The notes under the pieces: model-generated
What the model was told of the DNA's origin: nothing
What the model saw: the letters and a program-made list of their open reading frames with translations, nothing else
Database searches by the model: none
Position numbers and translations under genes: made by a program
Part shown: piece after piece, positions 9,210 to 18,405 of the stretch
Layout: each line of letters begins with the position of its first letter
Position numbering within the stretch: the stretch's first letter is position 1
NCBI GenBank assembly: GCA_000967895.1
Contig: FO203512.1
Span: 693,582 to 757,581, forward strand
Length of the DNA: 64,000 nucleotides
Source: Oleispira antarctica RB-8
GTDB lineage: Bacteria > Pseudomonadota > Gammaproteobacteria > Pseudomonadales > Oceanobacteraceae
Reading direction: 5' to 3'

Positions 9210-10569
9210 TCAAATCTGGTGTACAGAATATCAAGCAGCATCCTGATCCTGTTGTTCTTGTTTGATGCCATCACGAAATTTCACACCCGTAATCACATCC
9301 GCTAATAAATTATAACCTCGTAATCTGTGCCACCGTTTCTGAGCCGTTTCCATTAACTTCAATACCATCGCTAACGTCGTTACTCGACTGCCACAATTTT
9401 TACTTTTTGTTGTTCTTAACCGCACCGTCGCAAAAACAGATTCTATCGGATTAGATGTACGTAAATGGCCCCAATGCTCAGCAGGAAAATCATAAAATAC
9501 CAACAAGGCTTCTCGATCTTTTTCAAGACACCTCATCGCTTTCGGGTACTTAGCTTCAAATAATTTAACGCAATTTGTCATGCTTTTATTGGCTTCTTCT
9601 TTTGTTTCAGATTGCCAAATTTCATGCAGTGCGCTTTTTACTTTTGGTTGCATCGCTTTAGGAAACTTAGCGAGCACATTCGCTGTCTTATGAACCCAGC
9701 AACGCTGCCCTTGTGTCGTTGGCCAGCACTTAGAAAGCGCTTTCCAAAAGCCTAAGGCCCCGTCTCCGACAGCAACTTTAGGCTCGATGCTTAAGCCTCT
9801 TTGCTTTAGGCCGAGTAATACTTCAGACCAGCTTGCCTCTGACTCTCGATAGCCATCACTCACGGCGATGAGCTCTTTATTTCCCAGCTCGTCCGAGCCA
9901 ATGATCACCAGCAAGCAGACTTTATCATCCATTCTTACATTGCAATAAACGCCGTCAGCCCAAACATAAACATAACGCTTTTTACTTAGATCTCTTTTCT
10001 GCCACTGGGTGAAATCAGCCTCCCAGCTTGTTTTCAACCGGCTGATTGTAGCAGCCGAAAGGCCTTTCGCTTCCTCTCCCAATAGGTGCTTTAGCGACTC
10101 ACTAAAATCACCCGTTGAAATGCCGCGCAAATAAAGCCACGGTAAAAACTCTTCAATACTTTGGCTGCGTTTTAGATAAGGCGGTACAAGTGAGCTGTTG
10201 AATTTTATGCCATTATCAGTACGGTCACGCACCTTAGGAACTTTGATATCAATATCTCCTAAGCCTGTTTGTATAGTTCGCTCAGGAAGGTAGCCATTGC
10301 GCACCAGGCCAGTCTTTCCATCTTCTGTTAATAACCCTTTATGATCGGCTAAAAGCTGTTGAACTTCGGTTTCAATCGCTTGGGCTAACAACTGCTGCGC
10401 GCCTTGCTTTAAAACTTGTTGTAATAAGTCAGTTGGCTCTGGTTTATGTAGCTGAGAAATATTATTATCATTCATGCAGTGTACTCCTTTTGGTTGTTGA
10501 TCCGCCAAGATCAATCAACAGGATACGCTGCTACTTATTTACCCGATACACCAGAAATGATCATACCTC
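9201..10569 (-). mobile_element. IS256-family insertion sequence, copy 1
   Basis: A 1369-bp element bounded by imperfect terminal inverted repeats of about 24 bp that begin GAG, share TAT and TCA blocks, and contain the identical inner part TCTGGTGTA. It carries a single transposase gene on the minus strand and made a 9-bp target duplication, within the range known for this family. A copy of the same length, whose transposase is identical, lies at 37599-38967 in the same orientation. Confidence 0.95.
9231..10475 (-). CDS. IS256-family (mutator-type) transposase
   Basis: A DDE transposase of 414 residues from ATG 10475, which follows an AGGAG ribosome-binding site; an upstream in-frame start would add 13 residues. 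Visible parts are the N-terminal helical DNA-binding region, VWADGVYCNVRMDD with the first catalytic Asp, AVGDGALGFWKAL with the second, and SNPIESVFATVRLRT with the catalytic Glu. It is full length and identical to the protein of copy 2, so both elements are probably active or recently so. Confidence 0.95.
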   Translation of the reverse strand: MNDNNISQLHKPEPTDLLQQVLKQGAQQLLAQAIETEVQQLLADHKGLLTEDGKTGLVRNGYLPERTIQTGLGDIDIKVPKVRDRTDNGIKFNSSLVPPYLKRSQSIEEFLPWLYLRGISTGDFSESLKHLLGEEAKGLSAATISRLKTSWEADFTQWQKRDLSKKRYVYVWADGVYCNVRMDDKVCLLVIIGSDELGNKELIAVSDGYRESEASWSEVLLGLKQRGLSIEPKVAVGDGALGFWKALSKCWPTTQGQRCWVHKTANVLAKFPKAMQPKVKSALHEIWQSETKEEANKSMTNCVKLFEAKYPKAMRCLEKDREALLVFYDFPAEHWGHLRTSNPIESVFATVRLRTTKSKNCGSRVTTLAMVLKLMETAQKRWHRLRGYNLLADVITGVKFRDGIKQEQQDQDAA

Positions 10570-10578
10570 GAAGTATAC

Positions 10579-11856
10579 CGAAATAAAGCTAAAATAATTC
10601 GCCGCAGCGGTGATCATCTCGCCGATATCATAGAAGGTCTACTTGATATCTCACGTATAGAAGCAGGGCGTATTGAGTTTCGACGAGACCAAGTACCGCT
10701 TCAAAGTTTGATCGATGAACTCATCGAAATGTTTCATCTACAGGCCGATGCCAAAAATATTCAGTTTGAATATATTGCACGCAGTTCAATTCCTAGTGTT
10801 GTGATAGCAGATGAAAAGCATCTTAGACAGATACTCATCAACTTATTATCAAATGCCGTCAAGTTCACTCAGGAAGGAAAAATCTCACTGAGCGTTAGTT
10901 ATCGTAATCAGGTTGCCGTATTCACGATCTCAGATACGGGTACGGGTATTGCTCAGGCGGATGCAGAAAGAATTTTTGAGCCCTTTGAGCGAATTAGAAC
11001 GTCATCACAATCTCAAATTCAGGGCACTGGTCTGGGTCTAACCATTAGTAAATTGTTAACAGAAATAATGGGCGGAGAAATTGTACTCACCAGTGAGTTA
11101 GGTGTAGGCAGTACCTTTAGATTGGCACTTATGTTGCCTCGTGTTTTTGAACCGAATATTCGATTACAGCGTATTGCCCGCATAGAGTCTTATATTGGCG
11201 GAACTAAAACAATCATGGTTGTCGATGATGATGCTTATCATCGCGGCCTTATCAGTGAAATATTAACGCCGTTGGGGTTTATTGTACTTGAGCTTCCCGA
11301 TGGCTCTGCATGTTGCAACTATGAAGATTTGGATAAAATAGACTTGTTTTTGTTAGACATATCGATGCCAGGTATGAGTGGTTTATTATTGGTTGAGACG
11401 CTCCGAAAAAAAGGAATCAGTGTTCCGGTAATTATGGTATCAGCGGATGCGTATGAAACACCGAATGAAGCAACCCCAGAAGATAACGAAATACCGTTGT
11501 ACGACGAGTACATAACAAAACCTGTCCGAGATAGTATTTTATTAGACAAGCTTGCCAATGCTCTCAGTTTAACGTGGTGTTATGACGTGGATACAAAAAA
11601 AGAAGTTCCTCAAAATGTCGCTCGAATAACGACTGACATAAATAATGAAACTCCCTTCGAAGGAGTCACCGAAGATGATTATCGTGAATTGATTTCGTTA
11701 GCAGAAATAGGATTTATTGATGGCATTAATAAAGTGCTTTTACGCCTAGAGCGGGCAGGTGAAGCGGAACGCTTTATTGCTATCATTCGTAGTTATTTAG
11801 TCAGCTATCAATTTGAGAAAATAATTGATGTTAGTAAAAAAGGGCTGTTGTCATGA
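10579..11856 (+). pseudogene. Permease-fused hybrid sensor histidine kinase, 3' part
   Basis: Continuation of the split kinase. The frame resumes after the target duplication as RNKAKIIRRSGDHLADIIEG, the end of the HisKA domain. A HATPase domain follows with N-box LSNAVKFTQ, DTGTGIA and GTGLGLTI, then a receiver domain starting MVVDDDAYHR with the acceptor Asp in LFLLDISMPG. The C-terminus is about 100 residues of unassigned sequence. An internal ATG at 10708 could allow a 382-residue ATPase-receiver fragment, but it would lack the phospho-acceptor histidine domain. The stop overlaps the next start as ATGA, so both genes form one transcription unit. Confidence 0.85.
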
Positions 11857-12761
11857 TCGATAATGAATCGAAAGGTATTGTATTAGTTGTTGATGATTCG
11901 GCCGATGCGTTGGGCATGTTGAACGAGTCTTTAGCGAATGAGGGTTATACCGTATTTGTTGCGATGGATGGTATTCAAGCGTTAGCGGTAGCAGGCCGAA
12001 TGGCGCCTGACATTGTTTTAATGGATGCAACCATGCCGAATATGGATGGTTTTGAAGCCTGTAAAGAACTTAAAAAAAACAGTGAGTTAAATGAAGTGCC
12101 TGTGATTTTTATGACAGGACTGACGGAAAGCGAAAACGTTATTAAAGGATTTGAAGCGGGTGGGGTTGATTATATTAACAAGCCTGTAAAACTCGAGGAG
12201 CTATTGGCTCGGGTTAAGGTTCATCTTAATAATTCACGTATGACTCGTAGTGCTCGAGTCGCCTTAGATGAAGTTGGGCAATTAACCTTTGCCTGCGATA
12301 TTAATGGGCGGATAGTATGGTCGACCGCCCATGTAAGGCAGATACTGACATCAGACTTTCATGATGATGAGTGGTTATCGTTGCAACTCCCCGATCAAAT
12401 AAAGACGTGGCTCGCTCATAGTCCAGAAAAACACAGCACGATACAGTTAAAAGGTCAGGAAAAAAACCTGCAAGTGAAGTTTCTGGGTAGGGTATCTCCT
12501 GGTGAGTATCTACTTCGATTGCTGGAAGACGATGAGCTTGTTGCTCGCTCAGCGCTGAAAGCACGCTTTGAGTTAACAGAGAGAGAAGCCGAGGTATTAT
12601 TTTGGTTATCACGAGGTAAAACCAATCGCGAAATAGGCCAAATTCTCACGATGAGCCCTCGAACGGTTAACAAACATCTCGAGCCTGTCTATAGAAAACT
12701 ATCGGTAGAAAATAGAACCACGGCGGTCGCTGTTTGCTTGCAGTACATTGGCCAACGATGA
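11853..12761 (+). CDS. Two-component response regulator, REC-LuxR type
   Basis: A 302-residue regulator. The receiver domain (residues 8-125) has acidic DD at 14-15, acceptor D58 in IVLMDATMPN and Lys in YINKPVK. A linker of about 110 residues without a recognised domain follows. The C-terminal LuxR-type helix-turn-helix (about 235-300) contains LTEREAEVLFWLSRGKTNREIG. Its start overlaps the kinase stop, so the split kinase was its cognate partner. It probably activates the divergent urt-fmd operon; with the kinase broken, activation may be lost or come from another kinase. Confidence 0.88.
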   Translation: MIDNESKGIVLVVDDSADALGMLNESLANEGYTVFVAMDGIQALAVAGRMAPDIVLMDATMPNMDGFEACKELKKNSELNEVPVIFMTGLTESENVIKGFEAGGVDYINKPVKLEELLARVKVHLNNSRMTRSARVALDEVGQLTFACDINGRIVWSTAHVRQILTSDFHDDEWLSLQLPDQIKTWLAHSPEKHSTIQLKGQEKNLQVKFLGRVSPGEYLLRLLEDDELVARSALKARFELTEREAEVLFWLSRGKTNREIGQILTMSPRTVNKHLEPVYRKLSVENRTTAVAVCLQYIGQR

Positions 12762-12892
12762 GAGCAGAGTTTCTGTTCTTTTAGGCAAAAATATGTGTTG
12801 TAAAGTCCATTGCTTAGGCGTAAAACGAGAGAAGAGAAAACATCGTAAAAGCCTCTATCTATCAATTTTTGGGCTGTCTAAAAGGAAAGGAA

Positions 12893-14371
12893 GTGTATAA
12901 AACACTCATCGTTGTTGATACCGAAGATTCACCGCTGAAAGAACAGTTTTCAGACGTTATTAGTTTTGAAAAATACTTACGCGATTACCCCAAAGAAAAT
13001 GAACTGCAAACCCGTCTAATCAATTTGTGCGATACCGAGCACTACTTGAGTAAGGGATACTATTGTTCATTGTTGGCAGAAGCTCGCAAGCATGTTGTAT
13101 TACCCAGTGTTAAAACCATTAACAGTTTGCGCAATGAACCAGACCTTCAATCTTTGATTCCCCTAATCACTGGCTTGCCCGCCGCTATCGACAGTTCTAC
13201 TCGCTTAGAAAATGCCGATGGAACAGAGCAGAGCTTTTGGGTTTATTTTGGTAAAACGGATATTCAAGGGCTGAAGGCGTTTGCTAAAAAGTTGTTTCAA
13301 GCTTATCCGTCACCGATCATTAAACTGAATATCAGTCGCATTAACGATCGCTTAAACGTGAGCTTACAACGCTGCGCTCCCAGCATGTTGCCGGAAGAAG
13401 AACAGGCTACTTTTTTAAACCACCTAAAAGACTTTACTCAAACAGTTTGGCGTATGGGTGGGCGTGCTAAAAGTCATCGCTGGGATATGGCAATTTTGGT
13501 TAACCCAGAAGAAAAAGTACCGCCGAGTAATAAAGAAGCCTTAAGCCGATTTGTAAAAGCAGCGTCTAAACAGGGGATTCATGCGGAAGTGGTGTCTTAT
13601 GCTCAGATCACTGATATTAACAAATACGATGCGCTTTTTATTCGTGAAACCACCGCGATAGATCACCATACCTATCGTTTGGCTTGCGAAGCAGAAAACA
13701 ATGATATCGTCGTATTGGATGACCCTACTTCTATACTACGTTGCTGCAACAAAGTATTTTTACACGATGCTTTTAGTTACCAAAAAGTGCCGTCACTTAA
13801 TACTATTGTAGTCAGTGATGCCAGTATGGAAACGGTTGAAAAACTCAGTGCCGATATGGGGTTCCCATTGGTCTTGAAGATGCCAGAAGGATCGTTTTCG
13901 AATGGCGTTTATAAAGTCAGCAGCAAAGAAGAGCTAACTGAAAAGTTGCTTGAGCTATTCACTCATTCCGCATTAATTCTAGCGCAAGAATATTGCTTTA
14001 CCGATTATGATTGGCGTATTGGTGTTTTGAATGGCCGAGCCATTTACGCGTGCCGCTATAAAATGGCGCGCAACCATTGGCAAATTTATAATCACGATTC
14101 TGAACGCTTCTTCTCAGGCGGATTTGAAACAATGCCAACCTTTGAAGTTCCACAAAAAGTTTTGAAGGCAGCATTAAAAGCATGTGCCGCAGTAGGAAAT
14201 GGTTTATATGGCGTCGACATTAAACAAAAGGATAATCATGTTTACGTACTTGAAGTAAATGATAATCCGAGCATCGACCATAAAGTAGAAGATGCTTATT
14301 TAGGTGATGAACTGTACATGCAGATTATGTCTGAGTTCCAACGTCGCTTAGAAGAGCGCGGGAAAGCCTAA
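12893..14371 (+). CDS. RimK-family ATP-grasp ligase with N-terminal RLAN-like domain
   Basis: About 492 residues. I place the start at GTG 12893, six bases after AAGGA; a TTG at 12869 would add eight residues. Residues 1-250 resemble the N-terminal domain found before RimK-like ATP-grasp modules. The C-terminal half is ATP-grasp: FPLVLKMPEGSFSNGVYKV (ATP-binding loop), LAQEYCFTDYDWRIGVLNG, and YVLEVNDNPSID with metal-binding Glu and Asn. Such enzymes join amino acids to a carboxylate through an acyl phosphate. The stop overlaps the next start (TAATG), so the GNAT/C39 protein is its likely partner. The substrate is unknown. Confidence 0.85.
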   Translation: MYKTLIVVDTEDSPLKEQFSDVISFEKYLRDYPKENELQTRLINLCDTEHYLSKGYYCSLLAEARKHVVLPSVKTINSLRNEPDLQSLIPLITGLPAAIDSSTRLENADGTEQSFWVYFGKTDIQGLKAFAKKLFQAYPSPIIKLNISRINDRLNVSLQRCAPSMLPEEEQATFLNHLKDFTQTVWRMGGRAKSHRWDMAILVNPEEKVPPSNKEALSRFVKAASKQGIHAEVVSYAQITDINKYDALFIRETTAIDHHTYRLACEAENNDIVVLDDPTSILRCCNKVFLHDAFSYQKVPSLNTIVVSDASMETVEKLSADMGFPLVLKMPEGSFSNGVYKVSSKEELTEKLLELFTHSALILAQEYCFTDYDWRIGVLNGRAIYACRYKMARNHWQIYNHDSERFFSGGFETMPTFEVPQKVLKAALKACAAVGNGLYGVDIKQKDNHVYVLEVNDNPSIDHKVEDAYLGDELYMQIMSEFQRRLEERGKA

Positions 14372-15507
14372 TGGTCATCCGATCTTTAACACCTGAACCA
14401 GCATCCGAGCCAGAGTATCGACTCGCAAGCGAGGAAGACCTTGACGTTTTACACGCGATAGAAGTATCTAGTTTCGATGCAGACCGATTAAGTCTGCGTC
14501 GATTCAAACATTGGATACGTGTTGATCACGGTATTCTTATGGTATGCCACGATAAGAACACGGTGATTGGTTATGGATTAGTGTGGTGTCATAAAGGTAC
14601 ACGATTGGCCCGACTTTATTCTTTAGCAGTGTTAGAACAGCATCGTGGCAAAAATATAGCGGAAGGTTTATTAATACGACTAGAAAATGCAGCCGCTGAA
14701 CGTGGTCATATTTGTATGCGTTTAGAAGTCTCAAAAAATAATCGTGCTGCTATTAAGCTTTACGAGCGATTGGATTATCGTATTTTTGATGAATATACCG
14801 AATATTATGAAGATCATAGTGATGCTTTACGGATGCAGAAAGGGATTCATCGACTGAACCCCGGCAATATAAAAACCCCTGTTCCTTGGTATCAGCAGAC
14901 CACCGATTTTACCTGCGGTCCTGCGGCGTTGATGATGGCTATGGCAAGTCAAAGAGCCGAACTGGAACCGAATCAAGAACTTGAACTCGACATCTGGCGC
15001 CAAGCAACGTCTATTTTTATGACCTCGGGTCACGGTGGAACGCATCCTTTTGGTTTGGCATTGGCCGCCAGCGATAGAGATTTTTCTGTCGAGCTACTCA
15101 TTAATACTCGTACCACACCCTTTTTAGATGGGGTTAGGTCGAGTGAGAAGAAAGCCATACTTGAAGTTGTGCATGAACAATTCAAGCAGCGTATTGCTGG
15201 TAAGACCAATATTGAATTGCACTATCAAGATACGTCGCAAGATCAAGTTGAGTATTGGTTGAATAATGGTTATGCCGTACTGGTATTGATCAGCACTTAT
15301 CGACTTGATGGTAAAAAAGCACCGCATTGGGTAACCGTGACCCATATCGATGATCACTGTTTATATGTGCACGACCCTGACTGCGATGATCAACAAGCGA
15401 TTGATTGTCAGCACGTGCCGATAGCACGTAATGACTTTGAGAAAATGTCAGCGTTTGGTGCCAACAAATTGCGCACAGCGATTGCTATAAAAAGTTTAGA
15501 TAATTAA
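14371..15507 (+). CDS. GNAT acetyltransferase fused to a C39-like cysteine peptidase domain
   Basis: A 378-residue two-domain protein. Residues 10-155 are a GNAT fold with the acetyl-CoA loop region LAVLEQHRGKNIAEGLL and the RimI-like segment MRLEVSKNNRAAIKLYERLDY. Residues 175-370 resemble a C39-type peptidase: DFTCGPAALMM contains a candidate nucleophilic Cys, and PHWVTVTHIDDHCLYVHDPD contains the candidate His and Asp. It is translationally coupled to the ATP-grasp gene. The pair could build and trim, or cap, a small peptide or a protein terminus. This function is inferred only from domains. Confidence 0.82.
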   Translation: MVIRSLTPEPASEPEYRLASEEDLDVLHAIEVSSFDADRLSLRRFKHWIRVDHGILMVCHDKNTVIGYGLVWCHKGTRLARLYSLAVLEQHRGKNIAEGLLIRLENAAAERGHICMRLEVSKNNRAAIKLYERLDYRIFDEYTEYYEDHSDALRMQKGIHRLNPGNIKTPVPWYQQTTDFTCGPAALMMAMASQRAELEPNQELELDIWRQATSIFMTSGHGGTHPFGLALAASDRDFSVELLINTRTTPFLDGVRSSEKKAILEVVHEQFKQRIAGKTNIELHYQDTSQDQVEYWLNNGYAVLVLISTYRLDGKKAPHWVTVTHIDDHCLYVHDPDCDDQQAIDCQHVPIARNDFEKMSAFGANKLRTAIAIKSLDN

Positions 15508-15517
15508 TTATAAAAAT

Positions 15518-15547
15518 AATCCCGATACAGAAATCGGTATCGGGATT
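15518..15547. terminator. Bidirectional hairpin terminator
   Basis: An 11-bp perfect stem, AATCCCGATAC (15518-15528) pairing with 15537-15547, with an 8-base loop. It lies between the GNAT/C39 gene and the convergent tauE gene, and the A/T-rich tracts on both sides would allow termination in both directions. Confidence 0.8.
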
Positions 15548-15558
15548 TCAAAAAATAC

Positions 15559-16293
15559 TTAAATTATTTTAATCAATAACGTTAACCCTGTTACCCCCAG
15601 TAAAATTCTACAGCTTAAAGCAAAGGTCGTTTCGCTTAAATGCGCTTGTATTCTATGACCTAAATATACGCCCATTATTGCGATAGGCAGCAATATTAAA
15701 TCCAGTAATAAAAAATCCATGTGCCACACATTATTCATACTGTAAGGAATCAGTTTGACGATATTCATCATGGCAAAAAATACCGCCGCTTGCGCTAACC
15801 ACACTTTTTTACTGATGCCCTTAGATAAAAAATAAATACTAATCGGTGGACCCCCAGCATGTAATAGCGTGCTACTAATGCCCGAAAGAGTCCCCCATAT
15901 ATAGGCAGCTCCCGGTAGTTTCCCTAGTAGCGGTGTGAGTTGTTGCCAGCTCGCAAATAAAATACAAAAAATCGCTAAGATCCATTGCAAGGTCGTTGAC
16001 GATAACGATCCCATCGCAGAACCCGCCAGAGTAATACCGACCAGTGCCGCAAACATTATGGATTTAAGTTCGCGTAGGTTAATCGACTGCCAATAGAGAC
16101 GAACGGTTTTTGCGTCCATCACTAATAATAGCGGCAGCATAATCGCCGCCGCATGTTGTACAGGCATAACCAGAGAAAGTAATGGCACCGCGACAACTCC
16201 CGCGCCACCAGCAAAACCTGATTTGGAAATGCCAGTTAGTAAAACACCAGTAATGGCGAGTAGCCAAAAAACGGGGCTATCGAAAGCTTCCAT
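15559..16293 (-). CDS. TauE/SafE-family sulfite/organic-anion exporter
   Basis: A 244-residue integral membrane protein with 7-8 hydrophobic segments. Family hallmarks are the N-terminal GISKSGFAGGAGVVAVPLLSL and the second-half HAGGPPISIYFLSKG, the two inverted repeats of the fold. The family exports sulfite, sulfoacetate or related anions; the substrate here is unknown. It starts 18 bp after the pirin stop, so it is probably cotranscribed with the pirin gene. Confidence 0.85.
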   Translation of the reverse strand: MEAFDSPVFWLLAITGVLLTGISKSGFAGGAGVVAVPLLSLVMPVQHAAAIMLPLLLVMDAKTVRLYWQSINLRELKSIMFAALVGITLAGSAMGSLSSTTLQWILAIFCILFASWQQLTPLLGKLPGAAYIWGTLSGISSTLLHAGGPPISIYFLSKGISKKVWLAQAAVFFAMMNIVKLIPYSMNNVWHMDFLLLDLILLPIAIMGVYLGHRIQAHLSETTFALSCRILLGVTGLTLLIKII

Positions 16294-16310
16294 GTTGTAT
16301 GACTCCTAAT

Positions 16311-17009
16311 TTACATGCTGTTTTCTTGTGGCAAATCAAACCACAAGGCGGTTAGATCAGACAGGGCGCTAACGTTAAGCTGTTCTTGTGCCGCAGCCAA
16401 CGCATCACCCGCGTTTAATGCATTGTTATTCACATCTGCTTTACCGCTAATAACGTGTAAGTAACCAGGACGTTTACGCGTATCTAAATCGATCTCTTCA
16501 CCTGCTTTAAGCTGTAACCTATAAATGCTGGCATCTTGCTGTATCGACAAAGAACCATTACGACCATCAGGTGTTACTAAAGGCGTTAAAGAGCCTTGTT
16601 GTATTACTTTCTTTTGTTCATAGCTGGGTGCAATCCCCAGCTTATTTGGCTGAATCCATATTTGCAAAAAGTGCAACGCATCTGTTTTCGAATGATTAAA
16701 CTCAGAGTGTGTTACTCCAGTGCCCGCACTCATCCGCTGAATGTCACCCGCTGGAACAATATACTGCTGGCCCATGCTGTCTTTATGCTCAATCGAGCCT
16801 TCTAGGACATAAGAAATAATTTCCATATCGCGATGGCCATGAGTATCAAAGCCCGCACCGCCAATCACGGTATCGTCGTTAATCACACGCAGTGCTGAAA
16901 TACCCATGTGCTCTGGATCGTAATAATTACCAAACGAGAAAGAATGCTTGCTGTCTAGCCAGCCAAAGTTAGCACGGCCACGTTTTTCTGAAGGTCTAAA
17001 ATAGAACAT
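16311..17009 (-). CDS. Pirin family protein (YhhW-like)
   Basis: A cupin-fold protein of about 232 residues. I place the start at ATG 17009, preceded by GAGGAG at six bases, rather than at 17030. The N-terminus MFYFRPSEKRGRANFGWLDSKHSFSFG is highly typical. The metal-site segment GFDTHGHRDMEIISYVLEG supplies two His residues and Glu; HSEFNHS supplies another. YhhW-type pirins have quercetinase activity in vitro. It is followed by tauE and preceded by a LysR regulator. Confidence 0.9.
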   Translation of the reverse strand: MFYFRPSEKRGRANFGWLDSKHSFSFGNYYDPEHMGISALRVINDDTVIGGAGFDTHGHRDMEIISYVLEGSIEHKDSMGQQYIVPAGDIQRMSAGTGVTHSEFNHSKTDALHFLQIWIQPNKLGIAPSYEQKKVIQQGSLTPLVTPDGRNGSLSIQQDASIYRLQLKAGEEIDLDTRKRPGYLHVISGKADVNNNALNAGDALAAAQEQLNVSALSDLTALWFDLPQENSM

Positions 17010-17098
17010 AATGATCTCCTCATCGGTCATAGAGCTGTTATGGCTTTATAGTAACCAGCATTGAGCCGAATAAAAATTTCATATTTTAGTGCATATTG

Positions 17099-17113
17099 TT
17101 CTAAATTTTAGAA
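17099..17113. promoter_or_regulatory. 15-bp perfect palindrome upstream of the pirin gene
   Basis: TTCTAAA, a central T and TTTAGAA lie between the LysR stop and the pirin start, about 90 bp before the latter. The position and AT-rich dyad suggest an operator for the pirin-tauE unit; the binding protein is unknown. Confidence 0.35.
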
Positions 17114-17143
17114 TGTAAAACATGCAGTTAGATAACGCACACA

Positions 17144-18043
17144 TTACGCATCTGAAGTTGTCATTTGAAGTGTTAATAAACGTAGCTCACCCATAAATTC
17201 ACGCGCGGCTGGGCCAATGCGATCTTTATCCAAGTAGTTGAGATAAAAACTCACACTGCGACTACCGCCAGCATCGAGCTTTAGGCGTTTAATATGACCA
17301 CTGGCCAGAGATTCAGTAATGCCAGACAGTGGTAGCCAAGCGTAACCTAGATTTTGCTCGATCAAATCGATGGACGCACGCACATGGCTCACGCTCCAGC
17401 GCTGTTCAGCACCCAGCCAACCGGCATCGGTTTTTTTCTGCGTAGCAGAGTCGCGTACAATAATTTGACGATACGATTTAAGATTTTCTTTACTAAGGCT
17501 TTGGTCTAGCTGATGCAGAGCATGGTCTTTGTGGGCAACGGCCAAAAACTCAATCAAGCATAACTCTTCGTTTAAGCCTTTGGGCATAGGTATTGGCGAT
17601 AAACCAATATCGGCTTTACCTTCGGTAATGAGTTCGTTGGTGCCGGATAACACTGTATCAATAATATCGATATTCACTTGCGGGAACATCGCCGATACTT
17701 TTTCTAAGGCCTGAAAAATAATGCATTGCGGAAACGCACCATCAACCGCAATTCTAAGTTCTGTTTCAACTCCTAAACTTAATGAATCAGCAACCGCTTC
17801 AATGCGACTCACTTCATCAAGCAAATAATCAGCACGACGCAAAAGCACCTTGCCGATTTCTGTAATAGAGGTTTTTCGCCCTTCAACCGCCAACAACTTA
17901 ACACCCAATGAATCTTCCAGTTTATTCACTGCATGATGAATACTGGACGTACTTTTATGGATAACGCTTGCTGCCTGATTAAAGCCGCCTTCATCGACGA
18001 CGGCTTTAAACATGCGCCACTGTTCTAGTGTGGTTTTTTGCAA
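17144..18043 (-). CDS. LysR-family transcriptional regulator
   Basis: A 299-residue LysR regulator. The winged helix-turn-helix covers residues 1-65 (EQWRMFKAVVDEGGFNQAASVIHKS, then SSIHHAVNKLEDSLGVKLL). The C-terminal effector-binding domain starts near residue 92 (ELRIAVDGAFP). It is most like the group beside pirin and azoreductase genes. A 26-bp perfect palindrome lies 25 bp before its start and may be its own operator. It probably controls the pirin-tauE pair, azoR or both. Confidence 0.88.
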   Translation of the reverse strand: MQKTTLEQWRMFKAVVDEGGFNQAASVIHKSTSSIHHAVNKLEDSLGVKLLAVEGRKTSITEIGKVLLRRADYLLDEVSRIEAVADSLSLGVETELRIAVDGAFPQCIIFQALEKVSAMFPQVNIDIIDTVLSGTNELITEGKADIGLSPIPMPKGLNEELCLIEFLAVAHKDHALHQLDQSLSKENLKSYRQIIVRDSATQKKTDAGWLGAEQRWSVSHVRASIDLIEQNLGYAWLPLSGITESLASGHIKRLKLDAGGSRSVSFYLNYLDKDRIGPAAREFMGELRLLTLQMTTSDA

Positions 18044-18067
18044 AGGGATTTCATCCTGTTATATGGG

Positions 18068-18093
18068 TTAATACACTTATATAAGTGTATTAA
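18068..18093. promoter_or_regulatory. 26-bp perfect palindrome upstream of LysR
   Basis: Both arms read TTAATACACTTAT (18068-18080) and its exact complement (18081-18093), with no spacer. It sits between the pirin remnant and the LysR start. It lacks a T-run on the minus-strand exit side, so an operator is more likely than a terminator. Confidence 0.5.
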
Positions 18094-18094
18094 A

Positions 18095-18286
18095 TTATGG
18101 CAGCGGTGTGAATTCATTATCATCACCAGGGATCTTTGGAAAACGCTGCTCACGCCAGTCGTCTTTTGCTTTTTCGATACGTCTACGATCAAAGCTAACA
18201 AAATCCCACTCAATGAAAGGCACTTCTGGCCACTCTTCACTACCTAACATTAATAGTTGGCAATGGCTGGTGAAGTATTGAAGAAG
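18095..18286 (-). pseudogene. C-terminal remnant of a second pirin gene
   Basis: The minus-strand frame ending at TAA 18095-18097 reads FIEWDFVSFDRRRIEKAKDDW, then EQRFPKIPGDDNEFTPLP, which matches the end of YhhW/YhaK-type pirins (FVSS..RIEQAKADW and PGD..EFIPLP). The longest start-bearing piece is 51 residues from ATG 18250, and the open frame ends about 12 codons further upstream. The catalytic cupin half is missing, so this is a degraded gene. Confidence 0.6.
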
Positions 18287-18405
18287 GGTTAATCAAAACG
18301 ATGCAAGGTGATTGCATTGTTAAAGAACATCTTGCTAGTAACATGGCGGCCAAATCGACAGATCCAAAGGGGATTTAAGGCTAATTCTATTTTTTCGAAC
18401 AAATA

